A stretch of 64,000 nt of DNA from Halalkalibacter hemicellulosilyticusJCM 9152 (GCF_000513115.1 NZ_BAUU01000017.1:46016-110015), one strand, 5' to 3'; positions 1-9,682 are shown, counted from the first letter of the stretch. Translations and numbers: made by a program. The notes: generated from the sequence alone by a model not told the origin.

Positions 1-1
1 C

Positions 2-1156
2 GCCTTATACGGTGAAATATCTGAGCTTTATCGTGGGGGGTATATTGATCTTCCTCAGGGCGTCATTAAAGTATGGGCAGACAATGGCTATGGTAAGATG
101 GTTTCTAGGAGAAATGGTAATGAAGATTTTAGAATTTCGTCTATGCCTGAAGGCAAGGAATATGGTGAACAAGGAATCTATTATCATGTGACGTTTCATG
201 ATTTACAAGCCTCTAATCATTTAACGATGTTTCCGAACGAACCGACTTTAATTGTTCAAGAATTAGAAGAGGTATTTGCGACAGGTGGAGATGATTACTT
301 ACTTGTCAATTCAGGGAATATACGCATGCACTTGTATCCGTTAGATATTGTAAGTGACATGTGGAATGTAGGGAATGTAGAGGTTAATGAACATTTGCAA
401 CGTTTTGTTCAGCGTCTTTACAGCTCTCATCATCATGAAATCGCCCAATTGTATAAAAGCTATTTTCAATGCTCTGTACCATTTGGAGAGCATGTTGATA
501 ATCGAGCAGGAGAACAGTTCTATCATCACCCTGCACGAAGAATAATCGGTCATTGGATGCAAGGAAAGGCTACTCAAAGTATTGAAGCACTATATTGGGC
601 AACAGGTGAAAGGTCGTTCGATGAACAAGTATGTTGGTTTAAGGAGAGGTGCCAAATTGGTTATAGGAATTGGACTGTGTTAAATGAGACATCTCAAGTT
701 ATTTTTAATGAACTTTCTCATGAGGATCGTACTCGCTTTTTTGACCAGTTCCACATTCAAGTCATTCTCCATTGCTCTGGAAATGCTGGGTTTATTAAAT
801 TATGTGAAGCGTATGAGTTTGCTAGAAAAGACGAATTTCCAAAAGCATTTGTGTCAGCTTCACAAGCCATTTGGTATTATGAAGAGGGGGTACAAGCGCT
901 GAGACAGTCTGAGCATGGGAAGTGGGCAAACTTCTACAAAGCCGACTGGTTAACGAATGTACAGTGGACCATTGAGAGCTTACAGTCGTTAAGACGTTAT
1001 TTACGCATGCATGGTGATAGTCCACATTTTTTCAATTGGTATAAAGAATTTATGATGCCAGATTCAGAGAAGCATATTTATTTAGAAAATACGCATCGTA
1101 ATCCGTTATCAGATGATGATTTAGCGAAAGGACTGCAAGAAGTATTTTCGATGTAG
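2..1156 (+). CDS. Glycosyl hydrolase family 115 (xylan alpha-glucuronidase-like), 3' part
   Basis: Open from the first bases of the window, so the 5' part lies outside it; about 384 residues are visible. The residues read just before the first internal ATG (YGEISELYRGGYIDLP, then VWADNGYG) match the conserved core of GH115 enzymes, which remove (4-O-methyl)glucuronic acid side chains from xylan. The first ATG at 98 is therefore internal. The rest is a helical C-terminal region rich in Trp and His. Family assignment is by recognised motif; substrate is inferred. It ends before a short membrane ORF and faces the SNF2 operon tail to tail. Confidence 0.72.
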   Translation, partial: ALYGEISELYRGGYIDLPQGVIKVWADNGYGKMVSRRNGNEDFRISSMPEGKEYGEQGIYYHVTFHDLQASNHLTMFPNEPTLIVQELEEVFATGGDDYLLVNSGNIRMHLYPLDIVSDMWNVGNVEVNEHLQRFVQRLYSSHHHEIAQLYKSYFQCSVPFGEHVDNRAGEQFYHHPARRIIGHWMQGKATQSIEALYWATGERSFDEQVCWFKERCQIGYRNWTVLNETSQVIFNELSHEDRTRFFDQFHIQVILHCSGNAGFIKLCEAYEFARKDEFPKAFVSASQAIWYYEEGVQALRQSEHGKWANFYKADWLTNVQWTIESLQSLRRYLRMHGDSPHFFNWYKEFMMPDSEKHIYLENTHRNPLSDDDLAKGLQEVFSM

Positions 1157-1185
1157 AAAATTTAGAAGAGGTTGGGAACAATCAA

Positions 1186-1314
1186 ATGAAACGAAGGTGG
1201 ATGATTCAAGCAGGCATCTGGTTAAATGCAGTGGGATTGGCTTTTATTCTAATTGAGGAAATGCCTACGTGGCTAACATATGTAGGCATTCCTTTTGCTA
1301 TCCAATCTTTTTAG
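1186..1314 (+). CDS. Small hydrophobic protein, 42 aa
   Basis: ATG-started frame of 42 codons beginning MKRRWMIQAGIWLNAVGLAF, with one long hydrophobic stretch after a basic N-terminus, so a single-span membrane peptide if made. It lies 29 bases after the GH115 stop. The only ribosome site is a weak AAGAGG about 14 bases upstream. No homologue recognised; could be non-coding. Confidence 0.35.
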   Translation: MKRRWMIQAGIWLNAVGLAFILIEEMPTWLTYVGIPFAIQSF

Positions 1315-1351
1315 AAAGGAACGGACCTCCAATTGAGGACAGTTAAAAAAA

Positions 1352-1513
1352 TTAACGATCAAGGTTGGTCTTTTTCACCTCGTCTTGGATGGCTTTTTTT
1401 AACGTATAAAAAGGATGATTCTTTTGTGTGGAGGCATTCTTTTTTTTAGGCTTTCCAATATCAATGTCTTTTCCTGTCCAAAAGGTATTGAAAGGTTCTT
1501 CGAGCTTTGTCAA
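1352..1513 (-). CDS. Small hydrophilic protein downstream of SNF2 helicase, 53 aa
   Basis: TTG-started frame, 8 bases after a strong AAGGAG site, giving a Lys-rich 53-residue protein (MTKLEEPFNTFWTGKDIDIG...). It starts 29 bases after the stop of the SNF2 gene on the same strand and so is probably the last gene of that operon. No signal peptide or membrane segment. Function unknown. The good ribosome site and operon position are the main support. Confidence 0.55.
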   Translation of the reverse strand: MTKLEEPFNTFWTGKDIDIGKPKKKNASTQKNHPFYTLKKAIQDEVKKTNLDR

Positions 1514-1542
1514 AAATATCACTCCTTATTTGTTTAAATGGA

Positions 1543-4515
1543 TTACGAAAGTTTAACAAGCTCAAGTATTTCTTCATTCGTAAGCTCAGTGATTCGTTGC
1601 TCACCAGCGGCAAGGATATGATTGGCAAGCTCTTGCTTTTGTGATAACAATCGGTCAATTCGCTCCTCTAATGTTCCTGTTGTCATTAATTTATGAACGG
1701 TCACATCTTTTGTTTGGCCAATTCGATATGCGCGATCTGTTGCTTGGTTCTCAACCGCTGGGTTCCACCATCGGTCATAATGGATGACATGAGAAGCAGC
1801 TGTTAAATTTAAGCCAACTCCACCAGCTTTCAAAGATAAAACAAAAAATGGGGTTTGCGCATCTTGCTGAAATAATTCAATTGCCTCTGTTCGCTTCGTA
1901 CGTGTTAAGCTCCCATGTAAAAAAGGTACCTCTTTCGTGTAACGTTTCTCTAGCTCCTCCACGATCAAACGACCCATTTCTTTATATTGCGTAAAAATAA
2001 GCACCTTCTCGTTTTGGTCATACATTTCTTCCACGAGTGAAAGCAAATGATCCCATTTTCCAGATTGATGATCCTTCGTGGGTTCCTTTAGAAAGTGAGC
2101 AGGGTGATTGCAAATTTGCTTAAGCTTTGTTAAGGTTTGCAAAATATGAGCTCGTCTTTCCAAAGCACTACCTTCGTTTAATCGTGTTACCATCTCCTCG
2201 ACCACAGCTTGATAGAGACTAGCTTGCTCTACGCTTAAATAGACAGGGTGAACGATTTCATTTTTAGCTGGAAGATGCAAAGCAAGGCTCTTATCTGCCT
2301 TTGTCCTTCTTAACAGAAAGGGACGAATTAAAGCTTGTAATTTATGGAGCTGCTCTTGATTGTGTTCTTGCTCAATGGGTTTCATAAAGTTCGCTTGAAA
2401 AGACGAATACGATCCTAAAAAGGACGGATTTAGGACGTCTAATAATGACCATAGCTCTCGCAAGCGATTTTCGATCGGTGTTCCTGTTAAAGCGATGCGA
2501 TGAATCGCATCGATCTTTTTGATTGCTCTTCTTTGTTTGGTTTCAATATTTTTTATATGCTGGGCTTCATCCAACACGAGACCATTCCAACAGATGCTCG
2601 CAAATAAATCTTCATCCTTCACCATTAATTGGTATGTGGATATGATCAAATCCCATTTCTCTAAATTCTCAATATCTGATATACGAGTGGAGCCGTGATG
2701 AATGAGAATGGTTAGAGAGGGCGCAAATCGTTGGCATTCCTCAATCCAATTTTGCAGAAGCGATGTTGGACATATTAATAAAAAAGGAGTTCGATTCAAT
2801 GATTGTTGCTCCTGTTGATCAATAACATGAAGAAAATAAGCAATCGTTTGAATTGATTTTCCTAACCCCATGTCATCGGCTAAACATCCCCCGAATCCGA
2901 TATGTCGTAAATGGACAAGCCATGATACACCATCATGTTGATACGGACGCAGTTCCCCATGTAATCCATTTGGAAGTGAAACCGCTGGAGGAGAGTTTGT
3001 GTATAGTTGATTTAACGCTTTTTCAAGTTCATCCTGCCAATCAATTTGAACGTCGACATGATCAAATTGGTCATTTAATTCATTCGTTTGGTCGAGCTTC
3101 CATGCTTCCAAATAGGACGTACGTTGCTTCATTTCCTCCAAATTCGATTTAAGGGTTTCGGCAAGTGAGCGATCCCATGCAATCCATTCTCCATTTATAT
3201 AGACAAACGGCTTTTGTTCTTCAACAATTTGTTTAAATTGCTGCTCATCTATTTGTTCATTACCGATCGCTACTTGATACGTAAAGGACGCAACGCTTTG
3301 CCAATTAAGGAGAGGCTCTGCGGAAGACTTTTCGATAAAGTCATGGTCTAAAGAAATCGATATTTTTGGTTTTGGTCGCTCGCTCATCCACTTTGGAATA
3401 ATTAAGTGAAAGCCTAGCTCTTGTAACATCTCGTCTTCATTTGTAAAGAGGTAAAAAGCCTCTTCTGCTGAAAGTGCGAGTGACGGAGATGAAAGACGTA
3501 GAGAATGAAGTAATGGAATACGCTCTCTAAGGTTGTTTACATCTTGCTTCAGCTGGGCAATTGGGTTCTCATGCCATGGATGTTCACCTAATTCGAGTTG
3601 CTGCATCTTCACCATCCGAGTAGGATGCTTCCGGTCGATCATACAAAGGGAGACGATCCACTCACCATCCTCTGTCTTAGGTTGTTCAAGTACGAGTCCA
3701 GAACGAAACGGTTTAGCCGCTGTGATTCCTGCTTTTACATTAAAATCCTGCACGGTGATCGCTGACGGTTTTTCGCTAGTTGTTTGTAGCTGCTTAACCG
3801 ATTGTTGAATCGATGGATCTACGCTATCAAGCCATTGCTGAAAATAAGGAGAAATCGACGTTCTCTGGATAATCGAACGAATCCACGTATCACCAAGCTG
3901 TCGAATGAGCTTATGAAAATCGACATATGTAAGTCCTTCATGATTGGAATGAATATGAAGGCTAGTTGGTCGAACGGATTTAGCGGCACTAGGTAAAGCT
4001 TCATACCATTCTTCAAATGGAAATTGCATGAGTTGCCATTTCCCATCTGGGGCCGGTTCAAAATGGCCATCTTCAATCATTTGTTGGACATAAGAAAATA
4101 ATTGCAGCCATTTTTGAATATCAGGTGTTAATGTAATGGCATGATCGTGCTGCCAACGCTTAAAAAGCGAAAGATAGAGATATATCGATTCAAATGATAA
4201 GAGTATCCCTTCAATGGGAAAGGGGTACTCCTTCATTGCAGAGGTAGCCTGATAGATCGTTGTCTCTCCAGCAAATGATTGATACTGTCTTTCCTTAATG
4301 GGTACTTTAATAACAGCTTTTCCTTCTTCGATAAACGTTCCGTAATAGGAGATCGGATCACCCCGAAAAAGACGTAGCTTTAGTTCAAATGGTGAATATA
4401 AAAATGGATATTGGAAGTTCCCTTTTTGCTCAAAACGAGAGCTTGGAGAGCATTCTCCCCATATAAAGAAGGAATTCTCGATCCAACCTCCATGGACAAA
4501 ACAGTTAGAGTTCAA
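1543..4515 (-). CDS. ywqA: SNF2-family DNA helicase/ATPase (YwqA-like)
   Basis: 990 residues. The C-terminal half is a full SNF2 motor: Walker A DDMGLGKSIQT near residue 548, the DEAQ box (VLDEAQHIKN) near 648, LTGTPIENRL, and the second RecA-like domain with GGVGLNLTAASHVIHYDRWW and ATDRAYRIGQ near 895-930. The N-terminal half matches the SNF2-associated region of bacterial members. Known role of the family: ATP-driven movement on double-stranded DNA, cellular job unclear. The start is TTG with GAGGAG 10 bases upstream, 11 bases inside the preceding gene, so the two are translationally coupled. Intact. Confidence 0.9.
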   Translation of the reverse strand: MNSNCFVHGGWIENSFFIWGECSPSSRFEQKGNFQYPFLYSPFELKLRLFRGDPISYYGTFIEEGKAVIKVPIKERQYQSFAGETTIYQATSAMKEYPFPIEGILLSFESIYLYLSLFKRWQHDHAITLTPDIQKWLQLFSYVQQMIEDGHFEPAPDGKWQLMQFPFEEWYEALPSAAKSVRPTSLHIHSNHEGLTYVDFHKLIRQLGDTWIRSIIQRTSISPYFQQWLDSVDPSIQQSVKQLQTTSEKPSAITVQDFNVKAGITAAKPFRSGLVLEQPKTEDGEWIVSLCMIDRKHPTRMVKMQQLELGEHPWHENPIAQLKQDVNNLRERIPLLHSLRLSSPSLALSAEEAFYLFTNEDEMLQELGFHLIIPKWMSERPKPKISISLDHDFIEKSSAEPLLNWQSVASFTYQVAIGNEQIDEQQFKQIVEEQKPFVYINGEWIAWDRSLAETLKSNLEEMKQRTSYLEAWKLDQTNELNDQFDHVDVQIDWQDELEKALNQLYTNSPPAVSLPNGLHGELRPYQHDGVSWLVHLRHIGFGGCLADDMGLGKSIQTIAYFLHVIDQQEQQSLNRTPFLLICPTSLLQNWIEECQRFAPSLTILIHHGSTRISDIENLEKWDLIISTYQLMVKDEDLFASICWNGLVLDEAQHIKNIETKQRRAIKKIDAIHRIALTGTPIENRLRELWSLLDVLNPSFLGSYSSFQANFMKPIEQEHNQEQLHKLQALIRPFLLRRTKADKSLALHLPAKNEIVHPVYLSVEQASLYQAVVEEMVTRLNEGSALERRAHILQTLTKLKQICNHPAHFLKEPTKDHQSGKWDHLLSLVEEMYDQNEKVLIFTQYKEMGRLIVEELEKRYTKEVPFLHGSLTRTKRTEAIELFQQDAQTPFFVLSLKAGGVGLNLTAASHVIHYDRWWNPAVENQATDRAYRIGQTKDVTVHKLMTTGTLEERIDRLLSQKQELANHILAAGEQRITELTNEEILELVKLS

Positions 4516-5740
4516 ATGACTTCAACTCCTCAATGAACGCTTTGTACGTTCGATATTGCTTTTTTAACCGAATGAGAAATGGTTCGAATTTCTCCACGGC
4601 ATCTAATGTCGTATATAAATGCTTTAATTGTGAAACGGCTAATGCAGCATGCTGATAATGCACCCTTGATTTTCTTTCTACTAATCGAATGATTAATTGA
4701 TGGTAAATAGGAATAGCTAAATCAGGTCTTTCTTTTTTCATTGCTTCTAATAAGGCTTTTTTTTCTGGGCGTATTTTCACTGGGTCAAATTCGTTTAAAA
4801 GAAAATGCTCCTGTGCTTGTTCATATTCTTGTGCATATAACAGTAATTGTTCATAGGCTCTAACTGATTCTGTTTGGTAAAGTCGATTCTCTAATGTATT
4901 TAATAAATGGGTTATCCGTAACTGCTTCTCTTCTTTTGTTAGGTGCTGACTTAATTGAAGGAAACGTTGGAAATTAGGAGTAACGAGCCAACGTTTCCAA
5001 ACTCCATCCTGGTCTTCAGCCGTTTTGGCGTGTACTGCCTTATATTCCTCCCAAATTGGTTGAAGAGATCCGAATGTCTGTCTTTGTTTTATAAATAACG
5101 TATCAAACCATTGTTTGATCGTGATCCAACGTTGTCGCTCCTTCAATAGATGAAAATGTGGGTAAATTTCAAGTTCAATTAATTGATGTCTTTGAACTGA
5201 TAACAAGGAAAGAGCTTGTGCCTCTTTTCCATTTAGTAAAGAAATATAAGAATAAAGAAGAGCGAATGAATACGATATTTCACCCTCCACATTTGAAAAA
5301 GCGTCATATATATTCTCAACCTGCCTAGGCTCTAAATGTTTCGTGTGTATTTGAAACAAACGTGGCCAAGGAGAATCTGAAACAGCGGACTGCTCTGCTA
5401 GAAGTTTTGTGAACGTAGCTATTGCTTCTTCTGTTAGGTAGGTTTCTTCATTAAAGGAATATCGATAAAGAGCATCAAAAATAAAAAGAAACCGTCTGTC
5501 GTATAAATCATAGGTCTTTTCTGCTTGAGAATATTTAGCTAATTGATCAATATAATGTATGGTTAGAAACCATTTTGGTTGGAAGTTAGCTGAATCAATG
5601 GCTTGTATCGCCTCTTGTGTGAGCACCTCTAAGGAACGATTCGTCACATAGCGAGTTGCTGTTAGCTTATTATATAAGCGATAAATAGATGAATTGAGTT
5701 GTGCTGAATCTCTATCATTCAGTACGTAAGAATGAATCAA
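4505..5740 (-). CDS. YwqB-like partner of SNF2 helicase, without SWIM zinc finger
   Basis: 411 residues, all-helical in appearance, with no cysteine anywhere. The last about 90 residues (DLAIPIYHQL..., then SQLKHLY and a basic tail) resemble the C-terminus of SWIM-domain proteins such as YwqB that sit beside SNF2 genes. Such proteins normally carry a CxCx(n)CxH SWIM finger near the N-terminus; here it is missing, and only about 175 bases separate the start from the next gene, too little to hold it. Start TTG, 7 bases after GAGGTG. The gene overlaps the helicase by 11 bases. Relationship is by pattern, moderate certainty. Confidence 0.68.
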   Translation of the reverse strand: MIHSYVLNDRDSAQLNSSIYRLYNKLTATRYVTNRSLEVLTQEAIQAIDSANFQPKWFLTIHYIDQLAKYSQAEKTYDLYDRRFLFIFDALYRYSFNEETYLTEEAIATFTKLLAEQSAVSDSPWPRLFQIHTKHLEPRQVENIYDAFSNVEGEISYSFALLYSYISLLNGKEAQALSLLSVQRHQLIELEIYPHFHLLKERQRWITIKQWFDTLFIKQRQTFGSLQPIWEEYKAVHAKTAEDQDGVWKRWLVTPNFQRFLQLSQHLTKEEKQLRITHLLNTLENRLYQTESVRAYEQLLLYAQEYEQAQEHFLLNEFDPVKIRPEKKALLEAMKKERPDLAIPIYHQLIIRLVERKSRVHYQHAALAVSQLKHLYTTLDAVEKFEPFLIRLKKQYRTYKAFIEELKSFEL

Positions 5741-5842
5741 TGTCTGTCACCTCTTCAATGAGTCCATTCTTATATTGTATCGCTTCTTGTGTCAGAAAGA
5801 AAGGTGAGAAGATTGTAAGGGGTAAATGGGAAGTGGTTTCCG

Positions 5843-5870
5843 AAAAAATGCAAGCACAGCTTGTGCTTGC
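5843..5870 (-). terminator. Rho-independent terminator after 5916-6515 gene
   Basis: Perfect 9-bp inverted repeat GCAAGCACA/TGTGCTTGC with a 3-base loop at 5850-5870, followed on the reverse strand by six T. It lies 46 bases past the stop of the upstream reverse gene and separates it from the SNF2 operon. Confidence 0.8.
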
Positions 5871-5915
5871 GGTTAGACCTATCAAGTTGAAGGTTAACGC
5901 GTGTAGTCTGTCTAA

Positions 5916-6515
5916 TTAGAGGAGTTGCTCCACTTGTTCACGTCTAGATAGTAATCGTCGTAATTTACGTTTATGTGTCTCGACCATTGATTCATCCGAA
6001 GATTCTAATGCTTCGTGTAGCTCCATTAAGACATAATCAATTTCAAGGTTCATGACATTGTAAATCGTCTTGGCATTTAATGACTTATCGTTTCCTTTAT
6101 ACTGGATCATCGAGCCATTTTGATTCATCATCACCTTTTCACTCCCATCAATTTCAATCATCGATTCAATATCACCTGACTGATATGAAGTAATATAAAG
6201 AGGCCCATCAGTCGAACGTTTGACAATTCCATTTCCCTTTTCATGTTGTAGCAGGCTTTCCAAGGCGCTTGCTAATCCCTCATCATAAATATAAATGGAT
6301 TCTGCAGACAGCGTAAGGAATTCCGTGTTGCGTAAGAATGGGAGTTCGTGAACGGATTCATCACGTTCGATCATGAGATAAATCGTTTTGGCGTCATAAC
6401 GCCAATAAAGAGAATAGTGTTGATTCATCATTCTTTTAATAAACTGATGTAGGGAAGCCTTGGATAGTTTGATATAAATATCCGAGAATTCTACATCGAT
6501 AAAAGAATTTCTCAT
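5916..6515 (-). CDS. Hypothetical protein, 199 aa
   Basis: Reads MRNSFIDVEFSDIYIKLSKA... and ends in a charged helix (KRKLRRLLSRREQVEQLL). No signal peptide or membrane segment. The frame is open from a GTG at 6524, but that codon sits on the AAAGGAG site; the ATG at 6515, 10 bases after AAGGAG, is the better start. It has its own terminator and stands alone. The acidic, beta-rich middle is not a family I recognise. Confidence 0.75.
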   Translation of the reverse strand: MRNSFIDVEFSDIYIKLSKASLHQFIKRMMNQHYSLYWRYDAKTIYLMIERDESVHELPFLRNTEFLTLSAESIYIYDEGLASALESLLQHEKGNGIVKRSTDGPLYITSYQSGDIESMIEIDGSEKVMMNQNGSMIQYKGNDKSLNAKTIYNVMNLEIDYVLMELHEALESSDESMVETHKRKLRRLLSRREQVEQLL

Positions 6516-7062
6516 GATATACACGCTCCTTTAACGCCTTAACATCCTATTCAGTTGGATTGCTATATCTTATGAAGAATAGGTGAAAAAAAGAAGCGAA
6601 ATGCCTACTTTCTATGGAATTTGGGTGAGGAAAAATTATCGGTTATTTAAGTAGGTGGGGGAGTGACGGTGTTTGTTTAATGAGGAATAAACAAGCCGAA
6701 GGAAGAGCTATTTATAGTTTAATAAAAGAATGTTTTCAGCCTTGCCGTTAAGTGAGGCTGGGACAAAAGTATTTTCATAAGTGAGATACCGAACAAATCT
6801 AGAGTGGGGCACATTCACCGCTCCTGAAATATACTTCGCTTTCCGCGTGAAGCCATTGCTAATCAAATGAAAGCTACTGAAAAAGTCGATTTGTCCTTTT
6901 TCAGTGGCCTCCTTTTCATCCCGTAGGAGTCTACGTATATTTCATCCGCTACGTTATCTACATGTTCGGATTCTCAGCTAAACACTTTTGTTTTGTTCCA
7001 GCCTCTTTAATCATACGCAATCTTACGCACAGTATCCTTATGTATAATGTTGTAATTGAATC
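6516..7062. repeat. Gene-free region with a 252-bp imperfect palindrome (repeat family A)
   Basis: Within this gap, 6754-7005 begins GAGGCTGGGACAAAAGT and ends with the inverted counterpart TTTTGTTCCAGCCTC. The two arms carry matching internal blocks in opposite orientation (both contain TATATTTC and a CGGATTCTCA-type motif) around a central hairpin, ACTGAAAAAGTCGATT to CTTTTTCAGT. Single arms of the same family occur at 14270-14405, 43800-43875 and 60135-60220. No coding frame is convincing here. Confidence 0.7.
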
Positions 7063-7878
7063 TTATGATAAGAGAAGAGCTTCTTCTAAGTAACGACCAA
7101 TCCCATCCTCTTCATTCGAACTTGTAACTGCATTTGCGATCGATTTAAGGGGATTGATGGCATTGGACATCGCAACTCCTTGCCCTGCGTATTCAATCAT
7201 TTCAAAATCATTATCCTCATCACCAAAAGCAATAATTCGTTCTTTAGGAATGTTATAATAATCGGCGGCTTTCTTAATCCCGATTGCTTTGTTCATACCG
7301 GCACGAATGATTTCAATGATATGCCAAGGTGCGCCCCACATTCGTTGGTCAATGACTTCAGCGTGAGCATCCTTTAACAATTGACGAAGTTCATCGACAT
7401 GATGCTCTTGGGGATGAACGAGAATACTCGTTGGGGCATCTTTTAATTGCTGCAGGAGATTTCCGTGTTCAACTGGATTTTGACCAGCTAGAAATTCTTT
7501 TATAATTACTTCATCAAACGAATGCAAGTAAAAATCATCGATGACCTCAACCATAATATTACTCACTTTAAAGGCTTCACATGTTTGAATAATCGTCTTT
7601 GCCGTTTCTAAATTTAACGGATGATGAAATGTGCCAAATTTTTTATCGCGTGGGTGATGGACAAAGGCCCCGTTAAAATTGACGATCGCTGTATCTAATT
7701 GAAGTTCTTGATAGTAGGCGGCACTTGCACGATAAGGTCTACCTGTTGCAATCATCACAAGGTGTCCCTTTTGCCGCGCTTTTGTTATTATTTGTTTCGT
7801 GTACGGTGATATCGTTTTATCATCTTTTAACAATGTGCCATCTAGGTCAAGAACGATTAAATGTTGATTTGAGTTCAT
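7063..7878 (-). CDS. Cof-type HAD-IIB family phosphatase
   Basis: 271 residues, a usual length for Cof-type HAD hydrolases. Motif I is DLDGTLL at residues 11-17; motif II falls in MIATGRP; motif III/IV is the Lys of MNKAIGIKKA followed by AFGDEDNDFEMIEYAG near residue 220. The family dephosphorylates small phosphates such as sugar phosphates or FMN in the cytosol; the substrate here cannot be read from sequence. ATG start behind AAAGGGAG. Monocistronic, diverging from ctaG across about 260 bases in which I see no other gene. Confidence 0.9.
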   Translation of the reverse strand: MNSNQHLIVLDLDGTLLKDDKTISPYTKQIITKARQKGHLVMIATGRPYRASAAYYQELQLDTAIVNFNGAFVHHPRDKKFGTFHHPLNLETAKTIIQTCEAFKVSNIMVEVIDDFYLHSFDEVIIKEFLAGQNPVEHGNLLQQLKDAPTSILVHPQEHHVDELRQLLKDAHAEVIDQRMWGAPWHIIEIIRAGMNKAIGIKKAADYYNIPKERIIAFGDEDNDFEMIEYAGQGVAMSNAINPLKSIANAVTSSNEEDGIGRYLEEALLLS

Positions 7879-8140
7879 AGAATCTCCCTTTCTGAATTTG
7901 GTGTAGAGGTTGTTTCTTATTTAAACGACTTTTTGAACACTCACTCACTTAATAGGAAGTTTATGTAACGACACCTTATTTTAACATACAAGAGTGAATA
8001 GATACGTATTTAAAGAGCGCGATCGAGTTATCGAAATTTTTGTCCGAATTCGTTCAAATTCTTATGAGACAAGTTATGATATGATACGTGTATGGACATA
8101 ACTATAGTTTGATGATGTTCCTACTTGAGGAGGAGATCGT

Positions 8141-9058
8141 GTGTCTTTATTATTTGATACGTTTGGCTTTCGCGCATTGTGGACGCCAGAATTAATCATT
8201 CTACTTGCTATTGTTGGTTTACTATATATGCTCCTCGTTACGAAATGGCGAGGCCATTTTGCAGGCGCAAAGCCTGTTCGAACGAGTCAGAAAGTGTATT
8301 TCTTTCTTGGTCTTTTTGCTTTGTACTTAGGGTGGGGAAGTCCGCTATATATTACTGGACATTTGATGATCAGCTTTCACATGCTCCAGATGGTGTTTGC
8401 TTATTTTATCGCAACACCGCTCTTTTTATTAGGATTACCGAAGTGGTTTCTTGAAGCTATCATTCAGAAAGCAAGTAACCGATTTACAGTTAGGGTCTTT
8501 CGTGTCATATGGAGTCCGATCATTGCTTTGTTTTTGTTTAATGGCTTATTTTCTTTTTATCATGTACCGCTCATGTTTGATTCATTAATGCAAGCGCCTG
8601 TTTTGCATAGCTTGTATGAATATGTGCTGTTATTTGCGTCCTTTTTAATGTGGTGGCATATGCTAGCGCCATTACCGGTGTTAACGCAGTTACCGCATTT
8701 AAAGAGAATTGGCTATATTTTTGGGAATGGTCTATTAATTACACCTGCCTGTGCTTTAATTATATTTGCCGGATCAGCGATGTACAGTACGTATACAGAT
8801 CCGCTCGTTTGGGCGAATGTGATGGCCTATTGCTTACCGAGTGGTGCTAGTGTTCCGACAGAAATATTTGCTGGCCCTGCCTCTTTTGCATTCTTAGAGG
8901 CGAGAACAGATCAGCAATTAGCTGGAGTAATGATGAAGGTTTTCCAAGAGATCGTGTATGGGATTGCGATTGGCTTTGCGTTTAAGCAATGGCTCGCAAA
9001 AGAAAAGCAGCAGGATGGAGAATTAACGATTAGTGATGCTCCGACTGCAAGGCCGTAA
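8141..9058 (+). CDS. ctaG: Cytochrome c oxidase assembly factor CtaG
   Basis: 305 residues with about seven hydrophobic spans, conserved LGWGSPLYITGHLMISFHMLQM and the following HM/W-rich loops of the caa3_CtaG family. Known role: needed for formation of active caa3 cytochrome oxidase in Bacillus, in the cytoplasmic membrane, probably in copper delivery. GTG start 4 bases after GGAGGAGAT. The Sco gene follows after 24 bases, so the pair likely forms one oxidase assembly operon. Length near B. subtilis CtaG. Confidence 0.9.
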   Translation: MSLLFDTFGFRALWTPELIILLAIVGLLYMLLVTKWRGHFAGAKPVRTSQKVYFFLGLFALYLGWGSPLYITGHLMISFHMLQMVFAYFIATPLFLLGLPKWFLEAIIQKASNRFTVRVFRVIWSPIIALFLFNGLFSFYHVPLMFDSLMQAPVLHSLYEYVLLFASFLMWWHMLAPLPVLTQLPHLKRIGYIFGNGLLITPACALIIFAGSAMYSTYTDPLVWANVMAYCLPSGASVPTEIFAGPASFAFLEARTDQQLAGVMMKVFQEIVYGIAIGFAFKQWLAKEKQQDGELTISDAPTARP

Positions 9059-9082
9059 GTTAAAAGGTGAGGAGAATTTTTA

Positions 9083-9682
9083 ATGAAAAGAATAATGACA
9101 ATTGTGTTGTTTATGAGCTTTCTTTCAGGCTGTGGCTGGGTGTATGAAATAGGTGCAAATGGGGAAGAGTCAGGTAGTATTACAGATATGTCGGACGCAG
9201 GGAATGAAGTGGAACCATTTCAGTTTATTAATGAAGCAGGAGAACTATTTGGAGCAGAGCAATTAGCAGGAGGATACTGGGTTGCTAATTTCATATTCAC
9301 GAATTGCCCATCGGTTTGTCCGTTAATGACACCGAATATGCTTAGTTTGCAGGATGAAATGATTGCTGCTGATGTTCCGGTTACATTTATTTCATTTACG
9401 GTCGATCCAGAAAGAGATACTCCCGAGACATTACAGGCTTATGGAGGGAATATTGGTGCTGATTTAGAATCTTGGCATTTCTTAACGGGATATGATGAAG
9501 CTGAAATTTCAGAATTTGCATTAGACAGCTTTTTATCTGTTGTGCAGCCCTCCGAGGATGATATTATCCATCCTACATACTTCTTTCTTATTGATCCTGA
9601 GGGATTAATCATCCGAAAATACGATGGATTAACGACTGATCAAGGTGCAATCATTGCCGATTTAAAAGAAACTATTCAATAG
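9083..9682 (+). CDS. Sco1/SenC family copper chaperone lipoprotein
   Basis: 199 residues. The N-terminus is a lipoprotein signal with lipobox LSGC (Cys17 region). The thioredoxin-like fold carries the copper-binding FTNCPSVCP (CxxxC) and a downstream His in DIIHPTYFFLIDPEG, the three Sco ligands. Known role: delivers copper or reduces cysteines for the CuA site of cytochrome oxidase subunit II. Equivalent to B. subtilis YpmQ (BSco). It follows ctaG in the same orientation and a strong terminator closes the unit. Confidence 0.92.
   Translation: MKRIMTIVLFMSFLSGCGWVYEIGANGEESGSITDMSDAGNEVEPFQFINEAGELFGAEQLAGGYWVANFIFTNCPSVCPLMTPNMLSLQDEMIAADVPVTFISFTVDPERDTPETLQAYGGNIGADLESWHFLTGYDEAEISEFALDSFLSVVQPSEDDIIHPTYFFLIDPEGLIIRKYDGLTTDQGAIIADLKETIQ

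Noticed and set aside
5701..5919. 72-codon forward frame between two reverse genes
   Set aside because: Runs over the reverse gene's start and through a terminator hairpin; no ribosome site.
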